The position numbers and the translations under genes are program-made. 64,000 nt of DNA from an uncultured Eubacteriales bacterium (GTDB lineage Bacteria; Bacillota; Clostridia; Christensenellales; CAG-138): assembly GCA_902786465.1 (NCBI GenBank), contig CADACQ010000004.1, forward strand, positions 1-64,000, read 5' to 3'. Below, in pieces: positions 16,448-28,814 of the stretch (position 1 is its first letter; each line of letters begins with the position of its first letter). Under the pieces are notes generated by a model. The model saw only the letters and a list, made by a program, of their open reading frames with translations. It ran no database searches and was not told the DNA's origin.

Positions 16448-18031
16448 TCAGATGTCCAGCAGTTCGCTGTAGGCCTTCAGCGCACCATCCGTTTCATGTG
16501 CCAGCACTCGCTTGGCCAGCACTTTGCCCAACTGCACGCCCTCCTGGTCGAAGCTGTTCACGTTCCAGCAGAAGCCCTGGAACATCACCTTGTTCTCAAA
16601 ATGCGCCAGCAACGCGCCAAGGGATTCCGGCGTAAGCTGTTCACCGATGATGATGCTGGAGGGACGACCGCCATCGAAGCTCTTGTTTGGATCATTGTCC
16701 TGCTTTCCGCAGGCAAAGGCCATGATCTGCGCGGCCACGTTGGCGCACAGCTTCTGCTGGCTGGTGCTGCCCTGAATGTCCGCGTCCATGCCCGCCTGAT
16801 TTTTACGGAAACCGACGAACTGCAGCGGAACGACGTCCGTGCCCTGATGCAGGAGCTGATAGAACGAATGCTGGCCGTTGGTGCCCGGTTCGCCGAAAAT
16901 GACAGGTCCGGTGGGATAAGCGACCGGCTCGCCGAAGCGGTTGACGTGCTTGCCGTTGGACTCCATGTCGAGCTGCTGCAGGTGCGCAGGGAAGCGGCTG
17001 AGCGCTTGCGAATAGGGCAGTACGGCGGTGACCGGATAGCCCAGCACGTTGCGCTCGTATACGCCGATCAGCGCGTCCAGCATAGAGGGATTCTTCAAGG
17101 GGTCGCTCTCCTTTGCCGTCAGATCCGCCGCATGGGCCCCGGCCAGGAAGCGTGCGAACACTTCGGGACCGAACGCCAGCGACAGCACCACGCCGCCGAC
17201 ACAGGACGTGGAGGAATAGCGCCCGCCGATGAAGTCGTCCATGAAAAACGCTGCCAGGTATTCATCGGACTTTGCCAGCGGTGAAGTCTCGCTGGTGACG
17301 GCGACCATGTGTTTGGAGGGGTCCAGCCCCGCGTCTCTCAGCGCGTTCTTGACAAAGGTTTCGTTGGTCAGCGTTTCAAGGGTTGTGCCGGACTTCGAGA
17401 CCAGCACGAACAGGCTGTGAGGTAGATCAATGGATTTGAGCACGTTCGCTGCGTCGTCGGGGTCCACGTTGCTGATAAAACGGGCTTCGAGCCGGAATGC
17501 GCCGTTCTCCTTGGCCCAGTTTTCCAGCGCCAGATACATGGCGCGGGGGCCCAGGTCGCTTCCGCCGATGCCGATCTGCACCACGGTCGTGAACTTCTCA
17601 CCGTCGGCGTTGGCGATCTCTCCCGCATGGACCTTTTGGGCAAACTCAGCCGCTTTTTTCTGCTCGCCGGCATAGAATGCGTGCTTGTCCACGCCGTCCA
17701 CGATCACGGCATCTCCCAGCTGGCCTCTTGTCAGCTGGTGCAGCACCAGGCGCTTTTCACCGGTATTGATCATTTCGCCGTTGTACAGGGCGGCGTACTT
17801 CTCCTCCAGCTGCGCCTCCTGGGCAAGCTCCTTTAGGATGGAGAGCAGTTCGTCGTCTACGGCCTTCGCCGCGTAGTTGTAAGCAAGTCCGCAAGCCATC
17901 GGCACCGTGTACTTCGCAACACGCTGCGCACCGTTTTCGCCCGCCATCGCTTCCGGCAGGTTTACGCTTCCTTTTTTTGCTTTCAGCTTTTCAAAAGCTT
18001 TCAGCGTATCGAGATTGTTCCAATGCAACAT
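16448..18031 (-). CDS. pgi: Glucose-6-phosphate isomerase
   Basis: The 527-residue cytosolic enzyme interconverts glucose 6-phosphate and fructose 6-phosphate. Family signatures are present: IGIGGSDLGPRAMYLAL, VSKSGTTLETLTNE and GGRYSSTSCVGG. I place the start at the ATG at 18031 (MLHWNNLDTLKAFEKL) because GGAGGAAACG lies 8 bases upstream; the longer frame to 18151 runs across the promoter. It is a single-gene unit with its own promoter and terminator. Confidence 0.95.
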   Translation of the reverse strand: MLHWNNLDTLKAFEKLKAKKGSVNLPEAMAGENGAQRVAKYTVPMACGLAYNYAAKAVDDELLSILKELAQEAQLEEKYAALYNGEMINTGEKRLVLHQLTRGQLGDAVIVDGVDKHAFYAGEQKKAAEFAQKVHAGEIANADGEKFTTVVQIGIGGSDLGPRAMYLALENWAKENGAFRLEARFISNVDPDDAANVLKSIDLPHSLFVLVSKSGTTLETLTNETFVKNALRDAGLDPSKHMVAVTSETSPLAKSDEYLAAFFMDDFIGGRYSSTSCVGGVVLSLAFGPEVFARFLAGAHAADLTAKESDPLKNPSMLDALIGVYERNVLGYPVTAVLPYSQALSRFPAHLQQLDMESNGKHVNRFGEPVAYPTGPVIFGEPGTNGQHSFYQLLHQGTDVVPLQFVGFRKNQAGMDADIQGSTSQQKLCANVAAQIMAFACGKQDNDPNKSFDGGRPSSIIIGEQLTPESLGALLAHFENKVMFQGFCWNVNSFDQEGVQLGKVLAKRVLAHETDGALKAYSELLDI

Positions 18032-18089
18032 GATTTCGTTTCCTCCATGAAAAGCTTTTTGATTGCGCGGTTTTTTCTCTGTCGGCACA

Positions 18090-18118
18090 AGTTTACCATT
18101 CCCGGGGCGATTTTTCAA
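18090..18118 (-). promoter_or_regulatory. Sigma-A-like promoter for pgi
   Basis: On the minus strand TTGAAA, a 17-base spacer and TAAACT lie about 60 bases upstream of the chosen pgi start. Confidence 0.45.
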
Positions 18119-18204
18119 TCCCGCCGAAACAAAAATCGCTGTCCTCTTCACGAAGGCGTATCAAGTCATAGCGAAAATCCGGGCGCTTTCAGACAAAGAG
18201 CCGG

Positions 18205-18233
18205 TTGGATTTTTGCTTCGAGTATGGTATTGT
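18205..18233 (+). promoter_or_regulatory. Sigma-A-like promoter for the phosphoesterase gene
   Basis: TTGGAT (18205-18210), a 17-base spacer and TATTGT (18228-18233) lie about 65 bases before the start codon at 18301. Confidence 0.45.
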
Positions 18234-18300
18234 ATTCGTATCACCGGGCCAATCGATCCGAGCGGCGCTTTTTATGGTCCGGACGAATAAGGAGGGACGT

Positions 18301-20031
18301 ATGGAAATGACCTTTCGCGCTTTCATAAAGAAATACTGGCTGCAGGCGGCGGCTGTGCTCTGCAGTACGGCGGTTTTCCTGTTCTGGATCGCGCTGCGCG
18401 TCAACTGGGCGGGCATTTCCAAATTCCTGGGAGCGGATCACAACCCAAGCTTTCTCGTGATGAACCTGCCGCTCATGATCTGCGTACTCATGGGTGTGAT
18501 CCTGCTGCTTACGATCCTGTCCTTCCTCTTTATCCGCGATAAAAAGAGAGGGCCGTATATCGCGTCGCTGGTGTTCTCCGTCGTTTTCGCCGTCGCCATC
18601 GGCGTCGTGATCGCCAACGGCTCCAACGATTATATCCAGTTCATCCTGCCGAAATTCTTCCGATCCGTGGGGGTGACCGCCGCGCTGATCCTTGTTTTCT
18701 GCCTGCTGTTTTTCCACGCGCCCAACAGGGGATGGCGTCTTGCGGCGAAGGTCCTGTTCCTGCTGGCGCTGATCGCCGCCTGCGCCGTCGTCGGCTACGG
18801 CCTTCGGCCATGCCGCTTCACGTACCGGCCGGTGGTCTACGCGGTAGAGGACGACTACCAGATCGTGTTTTCCACCAGCGACACCGCCATCGTTTGGGTG
18901 GAGGTCGGCCAGGAGAAATACTACGATCTGTACGCGGGCAGTATGCGGTCCAAGGACCTGGTGCATAAGGTCACCGTGCCGCAGCGCGCCCTGGACGAGG
19001 CGAAGAGCTACAAGATCTGCGCCAAGCAGATGATCTACCGGGGGCCCTTCGGCGGCTATACGGGCGAAACCTTTTCCGAGCAATACTCGTTCATCCCGGT
19101 GAACTCTGCGGACGGGATCTGTTATCTGGCCCTCCCGGACATCCATGGCGCCGTGGAGGGCGCGGCGAGCCTTGCCGGCCATGCGTGGCTGGAAAACACC
19201 CTTGACTTCATCGTGCTCCTGGGGGATCAGACCAGCATGGTCGATCGGTATGAGGACGCCCAGATCGCCAATGAGATCGCCTTCAAGATCACCGGCGGCA
19301 TGATCCCGGTGATCTATACCCGGGGCAACCACGAGATCAAGGGCGAGTATGCTGAGGAGCTGTACAAATACACCGGCAGCCAAAACGGCAAGTTCTATTA
19401 CACCTTCCGGCTTTCGGACATATACGGCATCATGCTCGATTTGGGCGAGGATCACGACGACGACTGGTGGGAGTATTTTGAAACGGCCCAGTTCGACCTG
19501 TACCGGGAGGAGCAGACCCGCATGCTGGACGAGATCATTGCCGCAGGGGAATATACGAACGCCGCCTACACCATGGCCGTCTGCCACATCCCCATCCCCT
19601 TTGTGAACGCGCGCCACAACCACGAAGCAGTCAAGGCCGCCTGGACGGAGCGGCTGAACGAGATCGGCGTGGATATCCTCGTCACCGGCCATCAGCATGA
19701 TCTGTATCCGTTCCTGGAAGGGACCATCCCGCCCAACACGAAGCTGGTGTACAACAAGGACTTCTCCGGCGCAGAGGGCAAGACCTACAACGGATACATG
19801 ACGGATTATCGTTTCAACGCCTTCATCTGCGGCAAACGGGGGCTGACCCAGCACGACGAGGCACCCGCCGGGAATCATACCGATTACGTGGGGATGCTGG
19901 TGAACGTGGACCTAAAAAGCGGCAGCCAGTCCTGCGTCTACATGAATTCCGAAGGAGAGATCGTCCCCGTGGTAAATCCCTTTGCAGAATATACTTACGG
20001 CACGGAACCCATCGTGACGACGCTGAAATAA
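18301..20031 (+). CDS. Membrane-anchored metallophosphoesterase
   Basis: The 576-residue protein starts with about five transmembrane helices (to about residue 175) followed by a large domain with an all-beta stretch and a calcineurin-like phosphoesterase core. Metal-binding motifs appear in order: PDIHG, LLGDQ, GNHE (342-345), CHIPIP and GHQHD. The catalytic part follows the last helix and is probably extracellular, but the topology is not certain. The ATG at 18301 follows AAGGAGGG. Substrate is unknown; phosphodiesters or phosphorylated cell-surface compounds are possible. It is transcribed alone. Confidence 0.8.
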   Translation: MEMTFRAFIKKYWLQAAAVLCSTAVFLFWIALRVNWAGISKFLGADHNPSFLVMNLPLMICVLMGVILLLTILSFLFIRDKKRGPYIASLVFSVVFAVAIGVVIANGSNDYIQFILPKFFRSVGVTAALILVFCLLFFHAPNRGWRLAAKVLFLLALIAACAVVGYGLRPCRFTYRPVVYAVEDDYQIVFSTSDTAIVWVEVGQEKYYDLYAGSMRSKDLVHKVTVPQRALDEAKSYKICAKQMIYRGPFGGYTGETFSEQYSFIPVNSADGICYLALPDIHGAVEGAASLAGHAWLENTLDFIVLLGDQTSMVDRYEDAQIANEIAFKITGGMIPVIYTRGNHEIKGEYAEELYKYTGSQNGKFYYTFRLSDIYGIMLDLGEDHDDDWWEYFETAQFDLYREEQTRMLDEIIAAGEYTNAAYTMAVCHIPIPFVNARHNHEAVKAAWTERLNEIGVDILVTGHQHDLYPFLEGTIPPNTKLVYNKDFSGAEGKTYNGYMTDYRFNAFICGKRGLTQHDEAPAGNHTDYVGMLVNVDLKSGSQSCVYMNSEGEIVPVVNPFAEYTYGTEPIVTTLK

Positions 20032-20061
20032 ACAGATATATTCCTCCTAAGAGGCCAAAGC

Positions 20062-20090
20062 AAGCGACCCCCAAACTGGGGGTCGCTTTC
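20062..20090 (+). terminator. Intrinsic terminator after the phosphoesterase gene
   Basis: AAGCGACCCCC pairs with GGGGGTCGCTT over AAACT and is followed by T-rich sequence. It lies in the convergent gap with guaA and may also stop guaA transcripts. Confidence 0.8.
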
Positions 20091-20144
20091 TATATCTTTG
20101 TCAAGGTATTTCAACCGATTCAGGAATGCATTCGCCGGTACCGC

Positions 20145-21692
20145 CTATTCGAGCTCGATGGTGGCGGGGGGCTTGGAGGTGAGGTCGTAGAGGACCCGGT
20201 TCACGCCGGGGACCGTGTTCACGATGCGGGTCATGCAGGCGTCCAGCAGGTCGTAGGGGAGCCGGGCGGCCGTGGCGGTCATGTAATCTGAGGTCAGCAC
20301 GGCCCGGAGGGCCACGGCATAGTCGTAGGTCCTATGGTCGCCCATGACGCCCACGGAGCGCATATTGGTGAGGGCGGCAAAGAACTGGCCGGAGCCGGTG
20401 TCGATACCGAAGCGCTGCAGCTCCTCCTGAAAGATGGCGTCCGCCTCCTGGACCATGCGGACCTTCTCGGGGGTCACCTCTCCGGCGATCCGCACCCCCA
20501 GGCCGGGGCCGGGGAAGGGTTGCCGGTAGACCAGGGCCCGGGGCAGGCCCAGCTCCAGGCCCAGCTCACGGACCTCGTCCTTGAAGAGGGTCCGAAGGGG
20601 CTCCACGATCCCTTCGAAGCGGATGCCCTTAGGGAGCCCCCCCACGTTGTGGTGGGACTTGATGACGGCCCCGTCGCTGCCCGCGCCGGACTCCACCACG
20701 TCGGGGTAGATGGTGCCCTGGGCGAAGAGGTCCATCTCTCCCAATTGGTTGGCCGTCTCCTCGAAGGTATGGATGAACTGCTCGCCGATGATCTTCCGCT
20801 TCTGCTCGGGATCCACGACCCCCTTCAGGGCGGTGAAGAACCGGTCCCGAGCGTCCACGCCCACGAAGTTGAGATCGAAATCGCCCTCAAGGCCAAAGAT
20901 GGCCTTCACCTGCTGGCCCTCGTTCTTGCGCAGCAGACCGTGGTCCACGAACACGCAGGTGAGCTGCTGGCCGATGGCCCGGGATAGGAGGGCCGCCGTC
21001 ACGGAGGAATCCACGCCCCCGGACAGGGCCAGCAGGACCCGCTTGGTGCCGATCCGCTGCCGCAACGCCTGTACCTGCTCCTCCACGAAGGAGGACATCT
21101 GCCAGGTCCCCTGACAGCCGCAGATCTGCCGGACGAACCGGCGGAGCATGGTGGCGCCCTCGGGGGTATGGACCACCTCGGGGTGGAACTGGACCGCGTA
21201 CAGGTCCCTGGTCCGATCCTCCATGGCGGCGATAGGGCAGTCCGGCGTGTGGGCCGTCACCGTGAACCCGGAGGGGGCCGACGTGATCCTGTCCGTATGG
21301 CTCATCCAGCAGGTGGTCTCCTCCGGCACGTCCGTCAGCAGGGGGGAATCGTTGCCGTCGATGAACAGGGCCGTCCCGCCGTATTCGGAGGTCATGGCCG
21401 GGGCCACCTGCCCGCCCAAAACGTGGGCCATGAGCTGGGCCCCGTAGCAGATGCCCAGCACCGGCACGCCCAGGGAGAAGAGCTCCGCCGAGCAGGTGGG
21501 GGAGGCGGGGTCGTAGACGCTGTTGGGGCCGCCGGTCAAGATGATGCCCTTGGGGGCTCGGGCCCGCAGCTCCGCGATGGGGGTGGTGTGAGGCAGTATC
21601 TCCGAGTACACCTGGCACTCCCGCACGCGGCGGGCGATGAGCTGCTTGTACTGGCCGCCGAAATCCAGGATGAGGATGGTTTCCTGTTCCAT
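20145..21692 (-). CDS. guaA: GMP synthase (glutamine-hydrolysing)
   Basis: The 515-residue enzyme aminates XMP to GMP with glutamine as nitrogen donor. The N-terminal class I amidotransferase domain shows GICYGAQL with the nucleophilic cysteine and the histidine in QFHPEV; the ATP-pyrophosphatase loop LSGGVDSSV and the C-terminal dimerisation domain (RPYPGPGLG-like QPFPGPGLGVRI) follow. GGAAGGG precedes the ATG. It sits 15 bases after glmS and ends the minus-strand series. Confidence 0.96.
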   Translation of the reverse strand: MEQETILILDFGGQYKQLIARRVRECQVYSEILPHTTPIAELRARAPKGIILTGGPNSVYDPASPTCSAELFSLGVPVLGICYGAQLMAHVLGGQVAPAMTSEYGGTALFIDGNDSPLLTDVPEETTCWMSHTDRITSAPSGFTVTAHTPDCPIAAMEDRTRDLYAVQFHPEVVHTPEGATMLRRFVRQICGCQGTWQMSSFVEEQVQALRQRIGTKRVLLALSGGVDSSVTAALLSRAIGQQLTCVFVDHGLLRKNEGQQVKAIFGLEGDFDLNFVGVDARDRFFTALKGVVDPEQKRKIIGEQFIHTFEETANQLGEMDLFAQGTIYPDVVESGAGSDGAVIKSHHNVGGLPKGIRFEGIVEPLRTLFKDEVRELGLELGLPRALVYRQPFPGPGLGVRIAGEVTPEKVRMVQEADAIFQEELQRFGIDTGSGQFFAALTNMRSVGVMGDHRTYDYAVALRAVLTSDYMTATAARLPYDLLDACMTRIVNTVPGVNRVLYDLTSKPPATIELE

Positions 21693-21707
21693 AGTCCCTT
21701 CCTTTTT

Positions 21708-23564
<1,857 letters not shown>

Positions 23565-23590
23565 AGGTAATACTTCCTTTTGTTTTCTAT

Positions 23591-23640
23591 GCATTTTTTC
23601 TTTTCAGGCGAAAAGAAAAAAGTGCCAAAAAAGAAAAGCC
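23591..23640 (+). repeat. Palindromic intergenic repeat R1
   Basis: GCATTTTTTCTTTTC (23591-23605) faces GAAAAGAAAAAAGTGC (23610-23625), followed by CAAAAAAGAAAAGCC. The same plan occurs at 45.36, 53.06, 55.33 and 60.55 kb. Here it sits between dapL and glmS, both on the minus strand. Confidence 0.65.
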
Positions 23641-23695
23641 GGGAATGGGTTATGTATTTAGCAGTGCAAACTGTTCTTCCGCGGAACAAAAAATA

Positions 23696-24886
23696 CTATA
23701 TCCCGTTTTTCAAAATCGTCAAGAGCCTTTGGGCCGCTTCCGCCGTGTCCGCGGGGCTGCCGAAGCAGGAGAGCCGCACATGGCCCGCTCCGCCTTCGCC
23801 GAAGCCTTCCCCGGGCGTGACCACGATCTGGGCTTCGTGGAGGAGGCGCTCGAAGAACGCCCAGCCGGTCATGCCCTCCGGGCAGGGGAGCCACAGGTAG
23901 GGGGCGTTGCGGCCGCCGGTGAACCAGACGCCTGTTTTCTGCAGGGTGTCGGAGAGGATGCGCCCGTTCTCCTGATAGACGGCGATGGCCTCCCGGTTAA
24001 AACGGAGGCCTGCCGGGGACAGGGCCGCTTCCCCCGCCCGCTGGATCACGTAGCTGACGCCGTTGGTCCGGGTGGTCCGATCCTGGGTCCACATGTGGTG
24101 GAGGGAGGAGCCCTCCCGCACCAGGGCCCGGGGCACCACGGTGTAGCCCAGCCGCATGCCCGTGAACCCCGCCGTTTTGGACAGAGAGCATATCTCGATG
24201 GCGCAGGTCTCGGCGCCGGGGAGCTCTAAGATGCTGTGGGGCACGTCCTCGTCCTGGATGAAGGCCTCGTAGGCGGCGTCGAAAACGATGACAGCCTCGT
24301 GCTCATTGGCCCAGTCCACCCACCGCTGAAGCTGGGGCCGGGTGTAAGCCGTGCCCGTGGGGTTGTTGGGGGAGCAGAGATAGACCAGATCCCCGTTGAG
24401 ATCGTCCCCGGGCAGGGGCAGAAAGCCGTTCGCCCGGTTGCCGGAAAGGGGCACGATCCTTCGCCCCGCCATACGGTTGGTGTCCACATAGGCGGGGTAG
24501 GCGGGCTCCGCCACCAGCACCCGATTGTCGACGGAAAAGAGATTCCCGATGGCGCCGAGATCGTCCGCGGCGCCGCTGGAGATGAAGACTTCCTGGGGGG
24601 AAAGGGCCACGCCCCGCCGCCCGTAGTAGGAAACCACCGCCGCCTTTAGAAAGTCTGTGCCGGTCTCCGGCAGGTACCCGTGGAAGGTGGCAGCTTTGCT
24701 CTGCTCGCCGACGGCCCGGCGCAAGGCCTCGATGACGACGGGGGAGAGGGGGCCCGTTACGTCCCCTACCCCCAGCCGGAGCAGCCTTTTGTCAGGATGA
24801 TCGGCCTGATAGGCGGCCACCCGCGCCCCGAGTTCGGTGAAGAAAAAGGCGGGGGCCAGCTGTCCATAGGCGGCGTTGAGCTTCAT
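23696..24886 (-). CDS. dapL: LL-diaminopimelate aminotransferase
   Basis: This 396-residue class I PLP enzyme converts tetrahydrodipicolinate straight to LL-diaminopimelate, the short lysine/peptidoglycan route. The PLP lysine is in CSLSKTAGFTGMRLGY, and YLCSPNNPTGTAY and the final VRLSCFG are typical. I choose the ATG at 24886 because it overlaps the dapF stop (ATGA) and gives the family N-terminus (MKLNAAYGQL); the longer frame repeats dapF sequence out of phase. Its pairing with dapF is a strong contextual confirmation. Confidence 0.93.
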   Translation of the reverse strand: MKLNAAYGQLAPAFFFTELGARVAAYQADHPDKRLLRLGVGDVTGPLSPVVIEALRRAVGEQSKAATFHGYLPETGTDFLKAAVVSYYGRRGVALSPQEVFISSGAADDLGAIGNLFSVDNRVLVAEPAYPAYVDTNRMAGRRIVPLSGNRANGFLPLPGDDLNGDLVYLCSPNNPTGTAYTRPQLQRWVDWANEHEAVIVFDAAYEAFIQDEDVPHSILELPGAETCAIEICSLSKTAGFTGMRLGYTVVPRALVREGSSLHHMWTQDRTTRTNGVSYVIQRAGEAALSPAGLRFNREAIAVYQENGRILSDTLQKTGVWFTGGRNAPYLWLPCPEGMTGWAFFERLLHEAQIVVTPGEGFGEGGAGHVRLSCFGSPADTAEAAQRLLTILKNGI

Positions 24887-25665
24887 AGGTCCATCGCCCC
24901 CTCGAACACGGTCACGGCAGGCCCTGCCATGGATACGCCGCCCTCGGCGTCCACGGTGATATGTAGGCTCCCGCCGTCCAAAACTACCTCGATGGGCCGC
25001 CCCGCAGGGCAAAGTCCCGCCTGCACCGCGGCGAAGGCGGCCGCGCAGGCACCGGTGCCGCAGGCCAATGTGACGCCGCAGCCTCGCTCCCAGACCCGCA
25101 TGCGCAGCTTTTCAGGGGACAGGACCTGAACAAATTCCACATTGACGCCATCCGGGAACCGGGGATCGCTCTCGATCCGGGGTCCCCAGAGGGACAGGGG
25201 CAGATCCTCCACGGTATCGGAAAAGATCACCAGATGGGGGTTGCCCACCGAGATCAGCATACCCGTGCCCTCCGGCAGGGCCACGCCGTCCTGTTCCACC
25301 CGGGCGGCGCCCATGTCCACCGAGACGCTGCGGACCCGATCCCTTTCGACGGAAAGCTTTAGGGCTTTGACCCCGGACAGGGTCTCCACGGTCATGGCCT
25401 CCTGTCGGACCAGGCCCTTGTCGTAGAGGTACTTGGCTACGCACCGGATGCCGTTGCCGCACATTTTGGCTTCGCTGCCGTCGGCGTTGAAGATGCGCAT
25501 CCTGGCGTCGGCGACCCAGGAGGGAGAGACAAAGATCACGCCGTCCGCGCCTATGCCGAAATGGCGGTCGCACAGCCGCCGGCACAGGGGCGACATATCC
25601 CCGGGGACCTGGCTGTAAACAAGCATGAAATCGTTGCCCAGGCCCTGCATCTTGGTGAAACGCAT
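24883..25665 (-). CDS. dapF: Diaminopimelate epimerase
   Basis: The 260-residue enzyme converts LL- to meso-diaminopimelate, the step after DapL. MRFTKMQGLGNDFMLV is the standard start, and the two catalytic cysteines lie in MCGNGIRC and ACGTGACAA. GGGAGGGCGG precedes the ATG. It is 31 bases after glnA and translationally coupled to dapL. Confidence 0.96.
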   Translation of the reverse strand: MRFTKMQGLGNDFMLVYSQVPGDMSPLCRRLCDRHFGIGADGVIFVSPSWVADARMRIFNADGSEAKMCGNGIRCVAKYLYDKGLVRQEAMTVETLSGVKALKLSVERDRVRSVSVDMGAARVEQDGVALPEGTGMLISVGNPHLVIFSDTVEDLPLSLWGPRIESDPRFPDGVNVEFVQVLSPEKLRMRVWERGCGVTLACGTGACAAAFAAVQAGLCPAGRPIEVVLDGGSLHITVDAEGGVSMAGPAVTVFEGAMDL

Positions 25666-25696
25666 GTCTCCGCCCTCCCGTTCGCCCGTTTCCTCG

Positions 25697-27025
25697 TCAG
25701 TAAACGATCATGTACCGTTTGGTCTCCCAGTCGGTGACCCGGGTGCGATACTCGTCCCACTCGGCCCGCTTGCCGGAGACGTAGCTCTTGAACACGTGAT
25801 CGCCCAGGGCGTCTGTGATGAGCTTATCCTGCTCCAGCAGCTCCACGGCCTCTAAAAGATTCCCGGGCAGACTGGCGATGCCGTGGGCCTTGCGCTCCTT
25901 CTCGGTCATGGTATAGATGTTCTCCGTGATCTCCGCCGGGGGCGTGAGGCCCCGCTCAATGCCGTCGAGGCCCGCTGTCAGGCACACGGCCAAAGCGAGG
26001 TAGGGGTTGCAGGCCGGATCGGGGCAGCGGAGCTCCACCCGGGTGCTGTTGCCCCGGGCGGCGGGGATACGGATGAGGGCGGATCGGTTGGAGGCGCTCC
26101 ACGCAAGATAGCAGGGGGCCTCGTAGCCGGGCACCAATCGCTTATAGGAGTTCACCAGGGGGTTGGTGATGGCGGCGAAGTGGCGCACGTGCTCCAGGAT
26201 GCCCGCGATGAAGCTGTAGGCTTCCTTGGAGAGGCCCCGCTCCCCCTTGGGATCGAAGAAGATGTTCTTGCCGCCCTTGGAGAGGGACATGTTCACGTGC
26301 ATGCCGCTGCCGTTGATGCCGAAGACGGGCTTGGGCATGAAGGTGGCGTGAAGGCCGTGGGCCTGGGCGATGGTCTTCACCGCCATGCGGAAGGTGCTGA
26401 TGTTGTCCGCGGCGGTGAGGGCGTCGGCGTACTTGAAATCGATCTCGTGCTGGCCCTCGGCCACCTCGTGGTGGCTCGCTTCGATCTCAAAGCCCATCTC
26501 CTCCAGCATGAGGCAGATCTCCCGCCGCACGTCCCCGCCGTGGTCGATGGGGGCCATGTCGAAGTAGCTGGCGGCGTCGGCGGTCCGGGTGGTGGGGAGG
26601 CCCTTCTCGTCGGCCTCGAAGAGGAAGAACTCCATCTCCGGCCCCACGTTGAAGGTGTAGCCCAGCTTCTCCGCCCGTGCGAGGGCCCGCCTGAGCACGT
26701 ACCGGGGGTCGCCCACGAAGGGGGTGCCGTCCGGGTTGTACACGTTGCAGATGAGCCGGGCGGTCTTCCGCTTGGCGGGCATCCAGGGCAGCACCGCGAA
26801 GGTGGAAAGGTCCGGGTGCAGGTACTGGTCGCTCTCGTGGATGCGGGTGAAGCCCTCGATGGAGCTGCCGTCGATCATGATCTGGTCGTTGACCACCTTC
26901 TCGATCTGGGAGCAGGTCACGGCCACGTTCTTGAGCTGGCCGAAGATGTCGGTGAACTGGAGGCGGATGAACTCGATATCCTCTTCGTTGACGATGCGCA
27001 CGATGTCTTCCTTGGTGTATTTCAT
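25697..27025 (-). CDS. glnA: Glutamine synthetase, type I
   Basis: The 442-residue enzyme makes glutamine from glutamate, ammonia and ATP. Motifs include [48 protein letters not shown] and the C-terminal RIPAARG. The length fits the GSI-alpha subtype of Firmicutes, usually controlled by feedback and GlnR rather than adenylylation. No glnR is nearby. It sits 15 bases after pyrG and so is probably expressed from the pyrG promoter. Confidence 0.96.
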   Translation of the reverse strand: MKYTKEDIVRIVNEEDIEFIRLQFTDIFGQLKNVAVTCSQIEKVVNDQIMIDGSSIEGFTRIHESDQYLHPDLSTFAVLPWMPAKRKTARLICNVYNPDGTPFVGDPRYVLRRALARAEKLGYTFNVGPEMEFFLFEADEKGLPTTRTADAASYFDMAPIDHGGDVRREICLMLEEMGFEIEASHHEVAEGQHEIDFKYADALTAADNISTFRMAVKTIAQAHGLHATFMPKPVFGINGSGMHVNMSLSKGGKNIFFDPKGERGLSKEAYSFIAGILEHVRHFAAITNPLVNSYKRLVPGYEAPCYLAWSASNRSALIRIPAARGNSTRVELRCPDPACNPYLALAVCLTAGLDGIERGLTPPAEITENIYTMTEKERKAHGIASLPGNLLEAVELLEQDKLITDALGDHVFKSYVSGKRAEWDEYRTRVTDWETKRYMIVY

Positions 27026-27040
27026 GGGGATGCTCCTTTC

Positions 27041-28639
27041 TTATTTGGCGTTTTGTTTATGGTCCTGGGCTGCTTCCACCAGTCCCAGGAACAGGGGATG
27101 GGGCTTGGTGGGCCGGCTCTTGAATTCGGGATGGTACTGGACCCCTACGAAGAAGGGCCGATCTGTGAGCTCCGCGGCCTCCACCAGCCGCCCGTCCGGA
27201 GACAGGCCCGAGAAGGTGAGACCGGCGTCCAAAAGCTGCTGTCGGAATGCGTTGTTGAGCTCGTACCGGTGCCGGTGCCGCTCCGCGATGGCGTCCAGAG
27301 CGTAATACTTATGGAGCGTAGTCCCGGGCTGGACCTCGCAGGGGTAGCTGCCGAGGCGCAGGGTGCCGCCCTTGTCCACCTCATCGCTCTGGCCCGGCAT
27401 GAAGTCGATGACCTTGTGGGGGCTCTCCGGGTCGAACTCCCCGGAGTTGGCGTCGGCCCAGCCCACCACGTTTCGAGCATATTCGATGCACATGACCTGC
27501 ATGCCGAGGCAGATGCCGAGATAGGGAAGATCCCCCTCCCGGGCGCAGCGGACCGCCTGGATCATGCCCTCGATGCCCCGGCTGCCGAAGCCTCCGGGCA
27601 CCAGCACCCCGTCCACACCCGCCAGGTCCGTCGGGACGAAGGCTTCCGAGTCGATCCAGCGGATCTTGATCTGGACGCCCCGGGCGTACCCGGCGTGGTG
27701 CAGGGCCTCCACGATGGAGAGATAAGCGTCGTGGAGCTGGGTATACTTGCCCACCAGGGCGATGGTCACCTCCTCGTGGGAGGCATGGATGCGGTCCACC
27801 ATCGCCCGCCAGGAGGAGAGGTCGATGTCCCGGGCGGGCAGGTCCAGTTTTTGGCAGACGATCTCGGAGAAATGCGCCTGCTCCAAATACAGGGGCGCTT
27901 CGTAGAGCACCGGCAGGGTCAGATTTTCGATGACCGCCGCCCGGTCCACGTTGCAGAAGTTGGAGATCTTGTCGAAGATGCTCTCATCTATAATAGGTTC
28001 ATCGGTCCGAAGCACGATGATGTCCGGGAAGATGCCCATGCCCTGGAGCTCCTTCACGGAGTGCTGGGTGGGCTTCGATTTATGCTCGCCGCTGGCCTTC
28101 AGGTAGGGCACCAACGTCACGTGGATGTAGAGGGCGTTCCCTCGGCCCACCTCCCGGCCCACCTGGCGGATGGCCTCCAGGAAGGGCTGGCTTTCGATGT
28201 CGCCGATGGTGCCGCCGATCTCGGTGATGACGATGTCCGCGTCGCTATGCTCTCCCACCCGGTAGATGAAGTGCTTGATCTCGTCGGTGATGTGGGGGAT
28301 GGTCTGGACGGTCTTGCCCAGATACCCGCCCTGGCGCTCCCGCTTGAGCACGTTCGAATACACCTTGCCGGTGGTCAGATTGGAGTACCGGTTCAGATCC
28401 TCGTCGATGAACCGCTCGTAGTGCCCGAGATCGAGATCGGTCTCCGCCCCGTCCTCGGTGACGTACACCTCCCCGTGCTGATAGGGGGACATGGTGCCCG
28501 GGTCCACGTTGATGTAGGGGTCCAGCTTCTGGGAGGCCACCTTATAGCCCCGAGCCTTCAGCAGCCGCCCCAGGGAGGCCGCGGTGATGCCCTTCCCAAG
28601 ACCTGACACCACGCCGCCGGTCACAAAAATGTGCTTCAT
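27041..28639 (-). CDS. pyrG: CTP synthase
   Basis: The 532-residue enzyme aminates UTP to CTP using glutamine. The synthetase half begins [17 protein letters not shown] and the C-terminal glutaminase half has GICLGMQ with the catalytic cysteine and VQYHPEF. The start at 28639 is fixed by AAGGAGCGG upstream and the family N-terminus. It is the first gene of a six-gene minus-strand series. Confidence 0.96.
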   Translation of the reverse strand: MKHIFVTGGVVSGLGKGITAASLGRLLKARGYKVASQKLDPYINVDPGTMSPYQHGEVYVTEDGAETDLDLGHYERFIDEDLNRYSNLTTGKVYSNVLKRERQGGYLGKTVQTIPHITDEIKHFIYRVGEHSDADIVITEIGGTIGDIESQPFLEAIRQVGREVGRGNALYIHVTLVPYLKASGEHKSKPTQHSVKELQGMGIFPDIIVLRTDEPIIDESIFDKISNFCNVDRAAVIENLTLPVLYEAPLYLEQAHFSEIVCQKLDLPARDIDLSSWRAMVDRIHASHEEVTIALVGKYTQLHDAYLSIVEALHHAGYARGVQIKIRWIDSEAFVPTDLAGVDGVLVPGGFGSRGIEGMIQAVRCAREGDLPYLGICLGMQVMCIEYARNVVGWADANSGEFDPESPHKVIDFMPGQSDEVDKGGTLRLGSYPCEVQPGTTLHKYYALDAIAERHRHRYELNNAFRQQLLDAGLTFSGLSPDGRLVEAAELTDRPFFVGVQYHPEFKSRPTKPHPLFLGLVEAAQDHKQNAK

Positions 28640-28671
28640 CTTCCGCTCCTTTTCGCCCATTCTTAATAGAG

Positions 28672-28717
28672 AAGGGCGCCTGTCCGAGGGGAGTTTCCCC
28701 TACGGACGGACGCCCTT
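28672..28717 (-). promoter_or_regulatory. Long leader hairpin upstream of pyrG
   Basis: AAGGGCG and CGCCCTT close a hairpin with inner pairings GTCCG/CGGAC and GGGGA/TCCCC. In Bacillus, pyrG is controlled by leader termination, but here no T tract follows the stem, so a classic attenuator is not shown. A folding or CTP-responsive role is inference. Confidence 0.4.
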
Positions 28718-28814
28718 GCGTTCGTCGCTCCTGTGCCCAGTCAGGCACGCTTTTTCCGTTCCCCGTCTCGGCGCTCGCCGAAACAATATATTATATACAA
28801 ACAACATAGCGCAC

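Noticed and set aside
23565..23695. Possible glmS ribozyme before glmS
   Set aside because: The gap is only 131 bases, half taken by the palindromic repeat, and I see none of the ribozyme's conserved core; feedback by glucosamine 6-phosphate ribozyme is therefore not supported.
25883..28606. Plus-strand open frame of 907 codons opposite glnA and pyrG
   Set aside because: Low-complexity His/Gly/Val/Leu composition typical of antisense to real genes; glnA and pyrG are unmistakable.
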